Shown: positions 34,502 through 42,676, counted from the first letter of the stretch. The stretch: 64,000 bases of DNA from JAJEDW01 sp963555775 (GCA_963555775.3 CAUVWY020000002.1:516508-580507), one strand, 5' to 3'. The notes: generated from the sequence alone by a model not told the origin. Translations and numbers: made by a program.

Positions 34502-36025
34502 ATGGATCAGTACGAGTTGATCAGAACCGCAGATCGGGTTTACAAGAAAAGCATTCGACAGATCGCCCGGGAGACCGGGCACACGCGACGGACGGTCCGG
34601 AAAGTATTGGCCGGACAGGAGCCCAGGTATCGGCGAGAGAAGGAGCCGGCCTGTCCGGTGATGGACCCGGTCGCCGGGATCGTAGAAGCCTGGCTCCAGG
34701 CGGACCGGGACCAGCCCGTCAAGCAACGCCACACCGCGCACCGGGTGTGGCAACGTCTGGTGGAGGAGCATGAATTTACCGGAGCCGAGGCGACGGTACG
34801 CCGCTGGGTTCGGGAACGGAAGACACGGTGGGGCTGGAACCAGACCGGTGCTGTGGTGCCGCTGGACCCGGAACACGCCCGTGAAGCCGAAGTGGACTGG
34901 GGCACGGCCTGGGTCCGGATGAAGGGTCACGACCTCCAGGTCAAGCTATTCTGTATGCGGTCCCGATACTCGGGCAAGGCGTTCGTGCGGGCGTATCCAT
35001 GGGAACGGCAGGAGATGTTCCTGGACGGTCACATTCGGGCGTTCGATTGGTACGGCGGCGTATTCCCGACCCTGGTTTTCGACAACCTGAAGACGGCCGT
35101 GAAGCGGATTCTGAAGGGGAAGGCTCGGGTCGAGCAGGCCCGGTTCACGGCGTTTCGGGCGCACTACACGTTTGAAGCGCGATTCTGTAATCCGGCCCGG
35201 GGCCAGGAAAAAGGCGGTGTCGAGGGCCTGGTCGGCTTTGCACGCCGGAACTTCCTGGTGCCGGTTCCCGAGGTGACCGACTTCGAGGATATGAACGCGC
35301 AACTGCTGGAACGCTGCGCGGCTGACGACCAGCGCCGGATCGGCGGCCGGTCCGACGATCGCACGATTGGGGAGCGGCACGCGGTGGAGCAAGAACGCCT
35401 CCTGGCACTGCCCGACACGCGGTTCGAGAACACGAAGGTGGTGGGAGTCCGGATCAGCCCGTATCAGACCGCCCAGGTGGATCGGAACCGGTATTCGGTG
35501 CCGACCGCCTATGTGGGACGCCGGCTCTGGGCCCATATCGGCTGTGACCGGGTGAGCTTTTACGCGGACCAGAAGAAGGTGGCCGAACATGACCGCGCGT
35601 TCGGTCATAGCGACTGGCGGATTGATCCGTTGCACTACCTGGAGTTGATCCGGCGGAAGGTGGCCTCGTTTGAGAGCGCCCGGCCGATCCGGCAGTGGCG
35701 GGATCAATGGCCGACCCAATATGAGACCGCGCTGGAGCGGTTGCGGGATCGGCATGGGTACAGCCGGGGCACCCGGGAGTTCATCGGCATCCTGCAACTC
35801 CACCAGGACTGGGATCTGGAACGGGTGTCCTCGGCCATCCAGGAAGCGCTCGATGCCCACTGTATCGAGTTGGAAGCGGTGCGGCACATTCTGATGCGGG
35901 AGGACACGCCGACTCGAGCCCATGCGCCGCTCGAGTCCGGGTTGATGCCCGGTATCACCGACCTGACGATCGCTGGGGCCGATCTGGATCAATATGACCG
36001 TCTCCTGGCCGGGGGTGCGCGATGA
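34502..36025 (+). CDS. istA: IS21 transposase IstA (element #1)
   Basis: A 507-aa DDE transposase. The N-terminal helix-turn-helix (S-I-R-Q-I-A-R-E-T-G-H-T-R-R-T-V-R-K) binds the element ends. The catalytic acids lie in E-V-D-W-G-T, V-F-D-N-L-K and K-G-G-V-E-G, followed by the Mu-like C-terminal domain. ATG 34502 gives the family N-terminus M-D-Q-Y-E-L-I-R; the open frame begins 16 codons earlier. It overlaps istB by 4 bases (ATGA), the usual coupling. It looks complete. Confidence 0.95.
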   Translation: MDQYELIRTADRVYKKSIRQIARETGHTRRTVRKVLAGQEPRYRREKEPACPVMDPVAGIVEAWLQADRDQPVKQRHTAHRVWQRLVEEHEFTGAEATVRRWVRERKTRWGWNQTGAVVPLDPEHAREAEVDWGTAWVRMKGHDLQVKLFCMRSRYSGKAFVRAYPWERQEMFLDGHIRAFDWYGGVFPTLVFDNLKTAVKRILKGKARVEQARFTAFRAHYTFEARFCNPARGQEKGGVEGLVGFARRNFLVPVPEVTDFEDMNAQLLERCAADDQRRIGGRSDDRTIGERHAVEQERLLALPDTRFENTKVVGVRISPYQTAQVDRNRYSVPTAYVGRRLWAHIGCDRVSFYADQKKVAEHDRAFGHSDWRIDPLHYLELIRRKVASFESARPIRQWRDQWPTQYETALERLRDRHGYSRGTREFIGILQLHQDWDLERVSSAIQEALDAHCIELEAVRHILMREDTPTRAHAPLESGLMPGITDLTIAGADLDQYDRLLAGGAR

Positions 36026-36813
36026 GTCCGGGTCAGGAGATCGTTCTCGACGACGCACTGCGGCAACTCCGGCTCCCGGCCATGGTGCGGGAGTGGCGGG
36101 AACACGCCCGACAGGCCAAAGAGGCCGGCGAGGGGTACACCGGCTTTCTATTGGCTCTGGCCAGCCGCGAGCTGGAACAGCGGCAAGCCAATCAGGTCCA
36201 GCGTCGACTACGGGAGGCCCGGTTCCCACTGCTCAAGACTCTGGAGACCACGGACCTGAAGAAGTGGCCGGTGCTGGATGCGATCCAGGTTCGCGACTAT
36301 GCCGAGTGCGGCTACATTACCCGGCACGAGAACGTCGTCCTGTTGGGCAAGCACGGAACCGGTAAAACCCATGCCGCCACGGCTCTGGGTGTGGAAGCCT
36401 GCCGGAGGGGCTACCGCGTCGGGTTCACCACGGCCGCCGGGCTGGTCAACACCTTGATCGAGTCGCGCGAGGAACGGCAACTGAACCGGCGCCTGGCCAA
36501 GCTGGCCCGCTTCGAGCTGCTCATCGTGGACGAAGTCGGCTATATCCCGTTCTCGGCCGAGGGGGCGCAGTTGCTGTTTCAGGTCTTCTCGGACCGCTAC
36601 GAAAAGGGTTCGCTGATCGTCACATCGAACCTGCCGTTTGCACAGTGGACCAGCGTCTTCGGTGACGCCGCACTGACCGCAGCCCTGCTGGACCGGCTGA
36701 CCCATCACTGCGCCATTCACCAGTTCGATTGGGAAAGTATCCGGTTTACCGACAGTCTCGGCGCCGCCAGCAAACGGAAGAACAAACCCCGGTCCGCCGG
36801 AGGATCCGCGTGA
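36022..36813 (+). CDS. istB: IS21 helper ATPase IstB (element #1)
   Basis: A 263-aa AAA+ ATPase related to DnaC/DnaA that selects target DNA and activates IstA. Walker A is G-K-H-G-T-G-K-T-H (about 110-118), Walker B is L-L-I-V-D-E-V-G-Y and sensor 1 is I-V-T-S-N-L-P-F. It starts in the istA stop codon and looks complete. The roughly 200 bases after it are non-coding IS sequence up to the right end. Confidence 0.95.
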   Translation: MSPGQEIVLDDALRQLRLPAMVREWREHARQAKEAGEGYTGFLLALASRELEQRQANQVQRRLREARFPLLKTLETTDLKKWPVLDAIQVRDYAECGYITRHENVVLLGKHGTGKTHAATALGVEACRRGYRVGFTTAAGLVNTLIESREERQLNRRLAKLARFELLIVDEVGYIPFSAEGAQLLFQVFSDRYEKGSLIVTSNLPFAQWTSVFGDAALTAALLDRLTHHCAIHQFDWESIRFTDSLGAASKRKNKPRSAGGSA

Positions 36814-37015
36814 AAACCGCGGGCGCAGCGGGCTGTGGAAAGTGCCGCCCCCATGGAAACCCGCTGCAAAGCCAGCGCGTTCCCACAGTGGCTTGGAAGC
36901 CTTCGGCTCCCACACTTCCCGCAGCCTCGACGGCGGAATCACTTACAAACCATTAACCAGGGGGTGGGTCCCTTTTACTCGATCGGGGTGGGTCCTTTTT
37001 ACGTTGTCAAAGCGA

Positions 37016-37358
37016 TCGGGATCGCCAGACGTAATGAACATCCGGATTCCTGTACAGACTGAGGGGCTGTACTTGCGTTCCGGGCTATCGGTCTTCGGTT
37101 CGCCGTACAGCTTCACAAGCTGTGCGTAGTCCACGTCCGCTCCGAACGCATGCTCAACCGTCCCCAAGTATGCCTTCAGGCCGTCGGTCGTGATCTGGAC
37201 GCGATTCTTGAGGCGCGAGGCCAAATCCCGAACGAACGTCGCGGCACAGGCGGCGTCTCTCCGTCCAACGAACCATGAGGGGATAAGTTTTGTGTCCGCA
37301 TCAATCGCGGTCCACGTCCACACGTCGCCATATCCGAACTCGCCTTGCTTCTCAGCGG
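37016..37358 (-). pseudogene. IS1-like transposase, middle third
   Basis: About 112 residues from E-K-Q-G-E-F-G-Y-G-D-V-W-T-W to I-T-S-G-D-P. They include the second catalytic aspartate (T-T-D-G-L-K, residue 138 of the restored protein). The piece is bounded by the duplications TCGGG (IS21 #1) and CAGCGG (IS21 #2). The flanking pieces join to it in frame, with no lost residue, once the insertions are removed. Confidence 0.9.
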
Positions 37359-37460
37359 TGATCAGCGACAATTAAAACTCCCGACCAACGACAATTAGAA
37401 TTCCCGTTGCCTCAATAGAAATGTCACCGATTCAAGTTGTTGGTTTTGCAAGATGTTTGG

Positions 37461-38948
37461 ATGGTAACGGATCAGCAGGTGAGACGACTGATGAAGCTGA
37501 CACAAAGCGAAGAGACCCTGGCCCAGGCGGCCTCGAAAGCGGGAATGGACGCAAAGACGGCCCGGAAGTACCGGGAGGTGAAGCAGCTGCCGAGCCAGAT
37601 CGGGAAGGCTCATGGATGGCGAACCCGACCGAATCCGTTCGAAGAGGTATGGGGGGAGATCGAGAAGATCCTTCGGGCGCATCCGACGGTTCAGGCGAAG
37701 ACGATGTTTGAGTATCTGGGGCGGAAGTACCCGGGCCGATTCCAGGAAGGTCAGCTGCGGAGTTTGCAGCGGCGGTTCAAGCAGTGGCGGGCGCGATCGG
37801 GTCCGGAGCGGGAAGTGATGTTCCCTCAGGTGCATGATCCGGGGCGGCAATGCCAGAGCGACTTCACGCACATGAGCAGCCTGAACGTGACCATCGAGGG
37901 CCAGAAGTTCGAGCACCTGGCCTATCACTTCGTCCTGACCTATTCGAACTGGGAGACGGTCACCCTGTGTTTCTCCGAATCCTTCGAGAGCTTATCGGCC
38001 GGACTGCAGAACGCGTTGTGGCAGTTGGGTGGAGCGCCGGAAGAACATCGGACCGACAGCCTGTCGGCGGCAGTCAACAACCTGAAGGATCCGGATGAGT
38101 TTACGGCCCGCTATCAAGGATTGCTCGACCACTACGGTTTACGGGCGACGCACACCCAGGCCGGCAAGGCGAATGAGAACGGCGACGTCGAGCAGAGTCA
38201 CTATCGATTCAAGACGGCGGTCGACCAGGAACTGATGCTGCGCGGAAGCCGGGACTTCGAGAGCCGGGACGCATACGAACAGTTTCTGGTGGGGTTGATC
38301 GACCGGCGCAACGCCGGTCGCAGCCAGCGGCTGGGTGAGGAACTCCGGCCTCTGCGGCAACTCCCGCTTCGACGACTGGACCATACGCATCGCATCCGGG
38401 CTCGCGTATCCCGGGACAGCACGATCTGGGTGCGAAAGAACGCCTATTCGGTAGACAGCCGGCTGATCGGCGAACACGTGGAGGTTCGCCTGGATACGGA
38501 ACGGCTGGAAGTCTGGTACGGCGGAAAGTGCGTCGAGCAGATGCCGCGACTGCGGGGATCGGGTAAGCACACCATCGATTACCGGCACGTGATTCATTCC
38601 CTGGTCCGCAAACCGGGCGCCTTTCCACGCTACCGGTATCGGCAGGACATGTTTCCCCGGCTGTTGTTCCGTGTGACCTACGACTGGCTGCGGGAACACC
38701 ATCCGGGGACCGCGGACCGGCAGTATCTGAAGATCCTCGAGATGGCGGCCATGGACAGTGAGGAGCGGGTCCACGAAGCGCTGAGACATCGGATCGACAA
38801 GGACCTGCCGATCACAGTCCAAGCGGTGCGGGAGCACATCGACGCGGACACTCCGGTTCCTTCGCCCTGGCAGGTTCGGATCGCTCCACCCGAGATCCGA
38901 CACTATGACGCGTTACTGGATCCGGTCGAGGAGGAGGCATGGCTGTGA
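37461..38948 (+). CDS. istA: IS21 transposase IstA (element #2)
   Basis: A 495-aa DDE transposase of the longer-linker IS21 subgroup. The N-terminal HTH region is S-E-E-T-L-A-Q-A-A-S-K-A-G-M-D-A-K-T-A. Catalytic acids are in C-Q-S-D-F-T-H-M, H-R-T-D-S-L-S-A and E-N-G-D-V-E-Q-S-H. I use ATG 37461 (M-V-T-D-Q-Q-V-R-R), a typical opening, over a TTG eight codons earlier. It overlaps istB by 10 bases. It shares little sequence with the IstA of element #1. Confidence 0.94.
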   Translation: MVTDQQVRRLMKLTQSEETLAQAASKAGMDAKTARKYREVKQLPSQIGKAHGWRTRPNPFEEVWGEIEKILRAHPTVQAKTMFEYLGRKYPGRFQEGQLRSLQRRFKQWRARSGPEREVMFPQVHDPGRQCQSDFTHMSSLNVTIEGQKFEHLAYHFVLTYSNWETVTLCFSESFESLSAGLQNALWQLGGAPEEHRTDSLSAAVNNLKDPDEFTARYQGLLDHYGLRATHTQAGKANENGDVEQSHYRFKTAVDQELMLRGSRDFESRDAYEQFLVGLIDRRNAGRSQRLGEELRPLRQLPLRRLDHTHRIRARVSRDSTIWVRKNAYSVDSRLIGEHVEVRLDTERLEVWYGGKCVEQMPRLRGSGKHTIDYRHVIHSLVRKPGAFPRYRYRQDMFPRLLFRVTYDWLREHHPGTADRQYLKILEMAAMDSEERVHEALRHRIDKDLPITVQAVREHIDADTPVPSPWQVRIAPPEIRHYDALLDPVEEEAWL

Positions 38949-39694
38949 AGACCGAGATCGCCAGCTCGCTGCGCCAGTTGCACTTGCCGGCCTTCGTCGA
39001 CAACTACGGCGTTCAGGCCACTGTAGCGACCAACGAAGGTTGGGCCTACGACCGGTATCTGGTAGCGCTCTGTGAACTGGAACTGGAAGAACGACGGCAA
39101 CGGAAGATCGAACGGCTCCTGCGGGAATCGAAACTGCCCCGGGAGAAGACCTGGGCGGCGTTTGAACAGTCCCGATTGCCCCGAACCGTCGAGCGACGCG
39201 TGGATGCATTGCTTGAAGGAGACTTCCTGGATCGCACCGAGAACGTCCTGGCCTTCGGGAATCCGGGCAGCGGCAAAACCCATCTGCTGTGCGCCCTCGG
39301 GCATGAACTCATCCTGAAGGGCCGGAGAATCTACTTCACTCCATGTGCGCTGCTGGTTCAGCGGCTCCTGCGGGCCAAGGCCGAGCTGGAACTGGAGAAA
39401 GAACTCAAGCGGCTCGACAAGTTCGACGCGCTCATCATTGACGACATCGGTTACGTCCAGCACAGCCGGGACGAGATGGCAGTGCTGTTCACCCTGCTGG
39501 CTCACCGGTACGAGCGCCGCAGCATTCTGATCACATCGAACCTGGTCTTCTCGGACTGGGACAAGATCTTCAAGGATCCGATGACCACGGCCGCGGCGAT
39601 CGACCGAATCGTTCATCACAGCGTTATTCTGGAACTGAATCTGTCCAGCTACCGCATGGAAGCCGCCAAGAACGCGAAAGGACGAAACAAGTGA
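38939..39694 (+). CDS. istB: IS21 helper ATPase IstB (element #2)
   Basis: A 251-aa AAA+ ATPase. Walker A is G-N-P-G-S-G-K-T-H (about 101-109), Walker B is L-I-I-D-D-I-G-Y and sensor 1 is I-T-S-N-L-V-F. GAGGAGG lies at the end of istA just ahead of the ATG, so it is efficiently translated. The roughly 180 bases after it are the non-coding right part of the element. Confidence 0.94.
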   Translation: MAVKTEIASSLRQLHLPAFVDNYGVQATVATNEGWAYDRYLVALCELELEERRQRKIERLLRESKLPREKTWAAFEQSRLPRTVERRVDALLEGDFLDRTENVLAFGNPGSGKTHLLCALGHELILKGRRIYFTPCALLVQRLLRAKAELELEKELKRLDKFDALIIDDIGYVQHSRDEMAVLFTLLAHRYERRSILITSNLVFSDWDKIFKDPMTTAAAIDRIVHHSVILELNLSSYRMEAAKNAKGRNK

Positions 39695-39877
39695 CCGCGA
39701 CGGGCCTGTGGAAAACGCCGCATCCGTGGGAATCCGTGCAAGACCCGGATTCCCACCGCTGCTTGGAAAAGCCTACGGCTTTACCACGTTTCCCACAGGC
39801 GGGACGGCGACGAACATCCCTTAACTCAAACGGGAATTCTAATTGTCGTCAACGGGAATAATAGTTGACGCTGGACA

Positions 39878-40121
39878 CAGCGGGAACGTTCTTCTGTTTG
39901 GCGTAGCAAAAGCTCCAGGTTTCGTCTAGCTGTAGCCGCCTGCACTTCAGATCGCGAAACGACTCGTCTTGGTAGTTAGCGCAGACGACAGCCATGTCGA
40001 GCAACAGCTTCGCAACTGTGTTCTTGGAGAATTCGGTTATTCGGACGGTTGTACGGATGGAGCTTCCTTCGGCGAGACAGCGGACGATCTGTGCGCGGTC
40101 CTTGGTACTCAGCCGATTCAT
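39878..40121 (-). pseudogene. IS1-like transposase, N-terminal part
   Basis: About 81 residues: M-N-R-L-S-T-K-D-R-A-Q-I-V-R-C-L-A-E-G (helix-turn-helix region), zinc-finger-like cysteines, the first catalytic aspartate (L-Q-L-D-E-T-W, D66) and C-Y-A-K-Q-K-N-V-P-A, where IS21 #2 interrupts it. With the middle and C-terminal parts it rebuilds a 294-residue protein with D66, D138 and E204. The sequence upstream to about 40190 is the AT-richer transposon leader. Confidence 0.9.
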
Positions 40122-40198
40122 AACGAAATCACTCTGACCGAATACCGGAATATAGTCAATCATAACCGTAAACTTAATGCATAACGTTAATCAGTGCA

Positions 40199-40227
40199 TT
40201 GACAATGGTGTGTCCGCCTAGTATTCT
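40199..40227 (+). promoter_or_regulatory. Sigma-70 promoter of the passenger toxin-antitoxin operon
   Basis: TTGACA (40199-40204) and TATTCT (40222-40227) with exact 17-base spacing, 30 bases ahead of the HigB start. The -35 is perfect. It is probably repressed by the HigA-type antitoxin, as in other HigBA systems. Confidence 0.7.
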
Positions 40228-40256
40228 CTGAACGGAAAGCTAGGGGAGATGCGCAA

Positions 40257-40553
40257 TTGCAGGTCGTCTTTAGTGACAAAAGGCTGGCCCTGATTGAAAC
40301 GGATCGAGCAGCCGAGACCAAACTGCCCATTGCTGTGATCAATTCATTTCGGCAGAAGTTGGTGGTCATTCGAGCAGCACCGGATGAACGGACACTCCGA
40401 AATTGGAAGAGCCTTCACTACGAGAAGCTCCAAGGAAGCAGAGAAGGACAACGCTCTATCAGGATTAACAAGCAGTGGCGGATGGTCTTCACGCTGGATT
40501 CAGATTACGATCCCCCGAAACTCACGGTGTTGGCAGTTGAGGATTACCACTAG
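40257..40553 (+). CDS. higB: HigB/RelE-family toxin (transposon passenger)
   Basis: A 98-aa ribosome-dependent mRNA endonuclease of the RelE superfamily. It has the typical A-P-D-E-R-T-L-R-N-W-K-S-L-H-Y-E-K-L and the C-terminal core S-I-R-I-N-K-Q-W-R-M-V-F-T. The start is TTG 40257, with GGGGAG 8 bases upstream. It is followed after 10 bases by its antitoxin. Its base composition is less GC-rich than the chromosomal genes, consistent with arrival on the mobile element. Confidence 0.88.
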   Translation: MQVVFSDKRLALIETDRAAETKLPIAVINSFRQKLVVIRAAPDERTLRNWKSLHYEKLQGSREGQRSIRINKQWRMVFTLDSDYDPPKLTVLAVEDYH

Positions 40554-40563
40554 GGAGAACGTC

Positions 40564-41682
40564 ATGGCTGTCGCAAACCCAACTTGGGTCAACCACCCGG
40601 GCTTCTACATCAAGGAAGAGATGGAGGCACGCGGTTGGAATCAGCGCGATTTGGCGTTCATTTTGGGATGTCCTGAGCAGTCACTCAATACGATCATGAC
40701 TGGAAAGCGCGGCATCAGCCCTGACATGGCTCAGGCGCTTGGAGAGACGTTCGACGTTCCGGCTAAGTTCTTTGCAAACCTGCAACAGGCCTACGAATTA
40801 GCCCGTGCGAACCGCCCAGATCCGGGAGTGAAAATCCGGGCAAGACTGGCACAGTATCCAGTTCGCGAGATGATCAAGCGCCAATGGATTGAGAACTCCG
40901 ACGCGACAATGCTCGAATCGCAATTGGTGCGCTTCTTAGAAGTGAAGGATTCAGAGCACATCCCTTACATGGCGCACGCTGCAAAGAAGAGCAAGTATGA
41001 AGACCGGAATATCTCGCCGCCACAGATTGCTTGGCTGTTTCGTGTTCGGCAGATCGCGAAGTCTATTAGCGTTCCGAGGTATTCCGATGACCGTTTACGT
41101 GAGGCCCTGGTCGATCTCGAAGACTTGCTCAATGCACCCGAAGAGGCGCGGCACGTTCCACGAATTATGCACGAGTGCGGCGTCCGGTACGTAATCGTCG
41201 AACGCCTTCCGAATTCAAAAATTGATGGTGTCTGTTTCTGGTTCGGCAAGTCTCCGGTTATCGGAATGTCCCTTATCAGAGACAAGATTGATAACTTCTG
41301 GTTCGTATTGCGCCACGAAATCGAACATGTGCTTCGAGGACATGGTCGAGAAGCAGAAATGATTGATGAAGGTATTGAGGACGCTAAGAATGACGATCTC
41401 CCAGAGGAAGAACGTATAGCAAACGAGGCTGCTGCGCAGTTTTGCGTCCCTCAAGCAAAGCTCGAATCTTTCTTAAGACGCAAGCACCCTTTGTATTACG
41501 AAAAGGACGTGTTGGCCCTGTCCCGCGTTCTGAACCGGCATTCAGGCCTGATCGTGGGTCAGATGCAGCGACGGCTAGATGACTACGCATACCTCACTCG
41601 GCATTTGGCGAAGATTCGACGGTTTGTTTTGCCGGGCGCGATAGCTGATGGCTGGGGACAGGTTGTTCCAGTGAGTCTCTGA
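40564..41682 (+). CDS. higA: HigA antitoxin fused to an ImmA/IrrE (M78) metallopeptidase domain
   Basis: 372 aa. Residues 10-85 are the HigA helix-turn-helix (H-P-G-F-Y-I-K-E-E-M ... M-T-G-K-R-G-I-S-P). Residues about 190-310 form an ImmA/IrrE-like zinc peptidase with H-E-I-E-H at 251-255 and a downstream A-N-E-A-A-A-Q-F acidic helix. The first part neutralises HigB and represses the promoter; the peptidase part could control its own or another repressor's stability (inference). ATG 40564 follows GGGAG by 6 bases. The frame opens upstream only as overlap with higB. Confidence 0.88.
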   Translation: MAVANPTWVNHPGFYIKEEMEARGWNQRDLAFILGCPEQSLNTIMTGKRGISPDMAQALGETFDVPAKFFANLQQAYELARANRPDPGVKIRARLAQYPVREMIKRQWIENSDATMLESQLVRFLEVKDSEHIPYMAHAAKKSKYEDRNISPPQIAWLFRVRQIAKSISVPRYSDDRLREALVDLEDLLNAPEEARHVPRIMHECGVRYVIVERLPNSKIDGVCFWFGKSPVIGMSLIRDKIDNFWFVLRHEIEHVLRGHGREAEMIDEGIEDAKNDDLPEEERIANEAAAQFCVPQAKLESFLRRKHPLYYEKDVLALSRVLNRHSGLIVGQMQRRLDDYAYLTRHLAKIRRFVLPGAIADGWGQVVPVSL

Positions 41683-41702
41683 GTTAATTCAAGGAGTCAA
41701 TG

Positions 41703-42180
41703 ATGGCAAAGAAGAGTGAGCTACTTCAGCGCGTATGGCATCACTACGAAGACCAGCGCGGTCATAAGGCCGACGAGTGCGCGTGAGGCCGTGGAATGGG
41801 GGGTCGCAGAAGGCATTCTGGATCTCCCGGTTATCGACCGATACGATGTTCTTGCCGGGCAAATGGCGAGTGCTCTCCGCGAGGAAATTCAGACGGACCC
41901 GAACGGTAGGCGGTATCGCGTGAACCACGCGGTCCGCGTTTCTCGGGGAGGGGTGCAGTACACCTTTTGGGCAAGCATGGGGTTCGCTCGGCATGAGCAC
42001 ATGGAAAAGGCCTTTGCTCAGCGCAGGGAGCAGATCATCGGAGACTGCGTTCAGCTCAAGACCGACGTCGATGTGTACAATGATCTCAATCGCGGCAAAA
42101 ATCCGGAGATTCAGCTGGTTCTCGATTTCACGGAAGACGTGGAGGAACGTACAGCGTTCTTTGGGAGAGGCGCGGCCTAG
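41703..42180 (+). pseudogene. Conserved passenger gene, frameshifted near its 5' end
   Basis: From ATG 41703 (AGGAG upstream) the frame reads M-A-K-K-S-E-L-L-Q-R-V-W-H-H-Y-E-D-Q-R-G-H and stops at codon 28. From codon 22 another frame continues P-T-S-A-R-E-A-V-E-W-G-V to the end at 42180. Deleting one G of the GG at 41768-41769 joins them into a 158-residue protein. It contains E-H-M-E-K-A-F-A-Q-R-R-E-Q-I and D-V-D-V-Y-N-D-L-N. I have no function for it. It sits 20 bases after the HigA-ImmA gene, so it probably belongs to the same operon. Its stop shares a CTAG with the opposing gene. Confidence 0.72.
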
Positions 42181-42440
42181 CCCTTTTTCCAGCGGGCCGC
42201 AGCAGCGAGCCTGGCGATCTCTGATCGCTTTTCCGGAGTGAGTTTCTTCGCCCGCTTCTTGCCTCCCACCTTTCCAGCCTTACGGGCTCGATTGACTAAC
42301 TTCGAGTCTTTTTCGGCCTCGTCCAGTGGTGATCCGTCCAGCTTCTCGCCGATGGCTTTCTCGACAACCTCACGGGCAAGGACCGTGAAATCATGGTCTT
42401 TGGATGTGCCTATGCGTTTCTTCTTCGGTTCCTTCGCCAT
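42177..42440 (-). CDS. Small basic protein, unknown function
   Basis: An 87-aa lysine-rich protein. The C-terminal half has G-K-V-G-G-K-K-R-A-K-K-L-T-P-E-K-R-S-E-I-A then A-A-A-A-R-W-K-K-G, a tail seen in various small bacterial proteins that I cannot tie to a role. A nucleic-acid contact is possible given its charge. It converges on the previous gene, both stops lying in CTAG at 42177-42180. It is divergent from the 60-aa gene on the right. Confidence 0.6.
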   Translation of the reverse strand: MAKEPKKKRIGTSKDHDFTVLAREVVEKAIGEKLDGSPLDEAEKDSKLVNRARKAGKVGGKKRAKKLTPEKRSEIARLAAAARWKKG

Positions 42441-42475
42441 ACTAGGATCGTCCCATATCCATATCGGAGGCCATC

Positions 42476-42658
42476 ATGAAGATCACACTCAATACCAAGG
42501 ACATCGAAATCTGGTGCGGCTTCGAGGAATTGCGCAACATCGCGAATTCGGACATCGAAGGAACTGACACGCCGCGACTCCCTTCTCAGCGGACCGTCGA
42601 ACTGTATGACGATATCATTCGGACGCTCGAAATCCACTTAGCGGCGAATTCAAACTGA
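42476..42658 (+). CDS. Small acidic protein ending in the transposon terminus
   Basis: A 60-aa protein with GGAGG 6 bases ahead of its ATG, so it is probably translated. It reads M-K-I-T-L-N-T-K-D-I-E-I-W-C-G-F and is acidic. The last codons (A-A-N-S-N-stop) are encoded by the right inverted repeat. The transposase at the other end also finishes N-S-N-stop for the same reason. No family is recognised. Confidence 0.55.
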   Translation: MKITLNTKDIEIWCGFEELRNIANSDIEGTDTPRLPSQRTVELYDDIIRTLEIHLAANSN

Positions 42659-42666
42659 CCCACTAC

Positions 42667-42676
42667 CAGGATTCAC
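42667..42676. repeat. Right target-site duplication of the large mobile unit
   Basis: CAGGATTCAC, identical to 34043-34052. It marks the right boundary of the IS1-like transposon. Confidence 0.78.

Larger units (their letters stand above)
34370..37015 (+). mobile_element. IS21-family element #1
   Basis: 2,646 bp inserted in the IS1-like transposase gene. The ends are inverted repeats (TGATTTCGATAACGTAAAA at the left, TCGCTTTGACAACGTAAAA read inward at the right). Each is followed by repeated CCCTTTT/GGGTGGGTCC motifs, the multiple terminal repeats typical of IS21. The target duplication is TCGGG (34365-34369 and 37016-37020). It carries intact istA and istB, so it may still be active. Confidence 0.92.
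37359..39877 (+). mobile_element. IS21-family element #2
   Basis: 2,519 bp, a different IS21 type from element #1. Both ends contain ACGACAATTAGAATTCCCGT in inverted orientation, within about 50-bp related termini (TGATCAGCGACAATT at the left, TGTCCAGCGTCAACT read inward at the right). The target duplication is CAGCGG (37353-37358 and 39878-39883). It carries its own istA and istB, both intact. Confidence 0.92.
34053..42666. mobile_element. IS1-like transposon with passenger genes, interrupted by two IS21 elements
   Basis: The left end, read inward, is GAAATGGGTCAGTTTGAATT. The right end, read inward from 42666, is GTAGTGGGTCAGTTTGAATT, so 18 of 20 bases match. CAGGATTCAC flanks both sides. 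Inside are an IS1-like transposase (minus, left), then HigB, a HigA-ImmA fusion, a frameshifted gene and two small genes (right). Without the two IS21 insertions and their duplications the unit would be 3,438 bp. The transposase is now broken, so the unit can move only if helped in trans. Confidence 0.83.

Noticed and set aside
40125..40150. Possible right end of the IS1-like element just upstream of the transposase start (CTGACCGAATACC)
   Set aside because: It matches the left terminal repeat only weakly and has no matching target duplication. The end at 42647-42666 matches 18 of 20 bases and has the CAGGATTCAC duplication.
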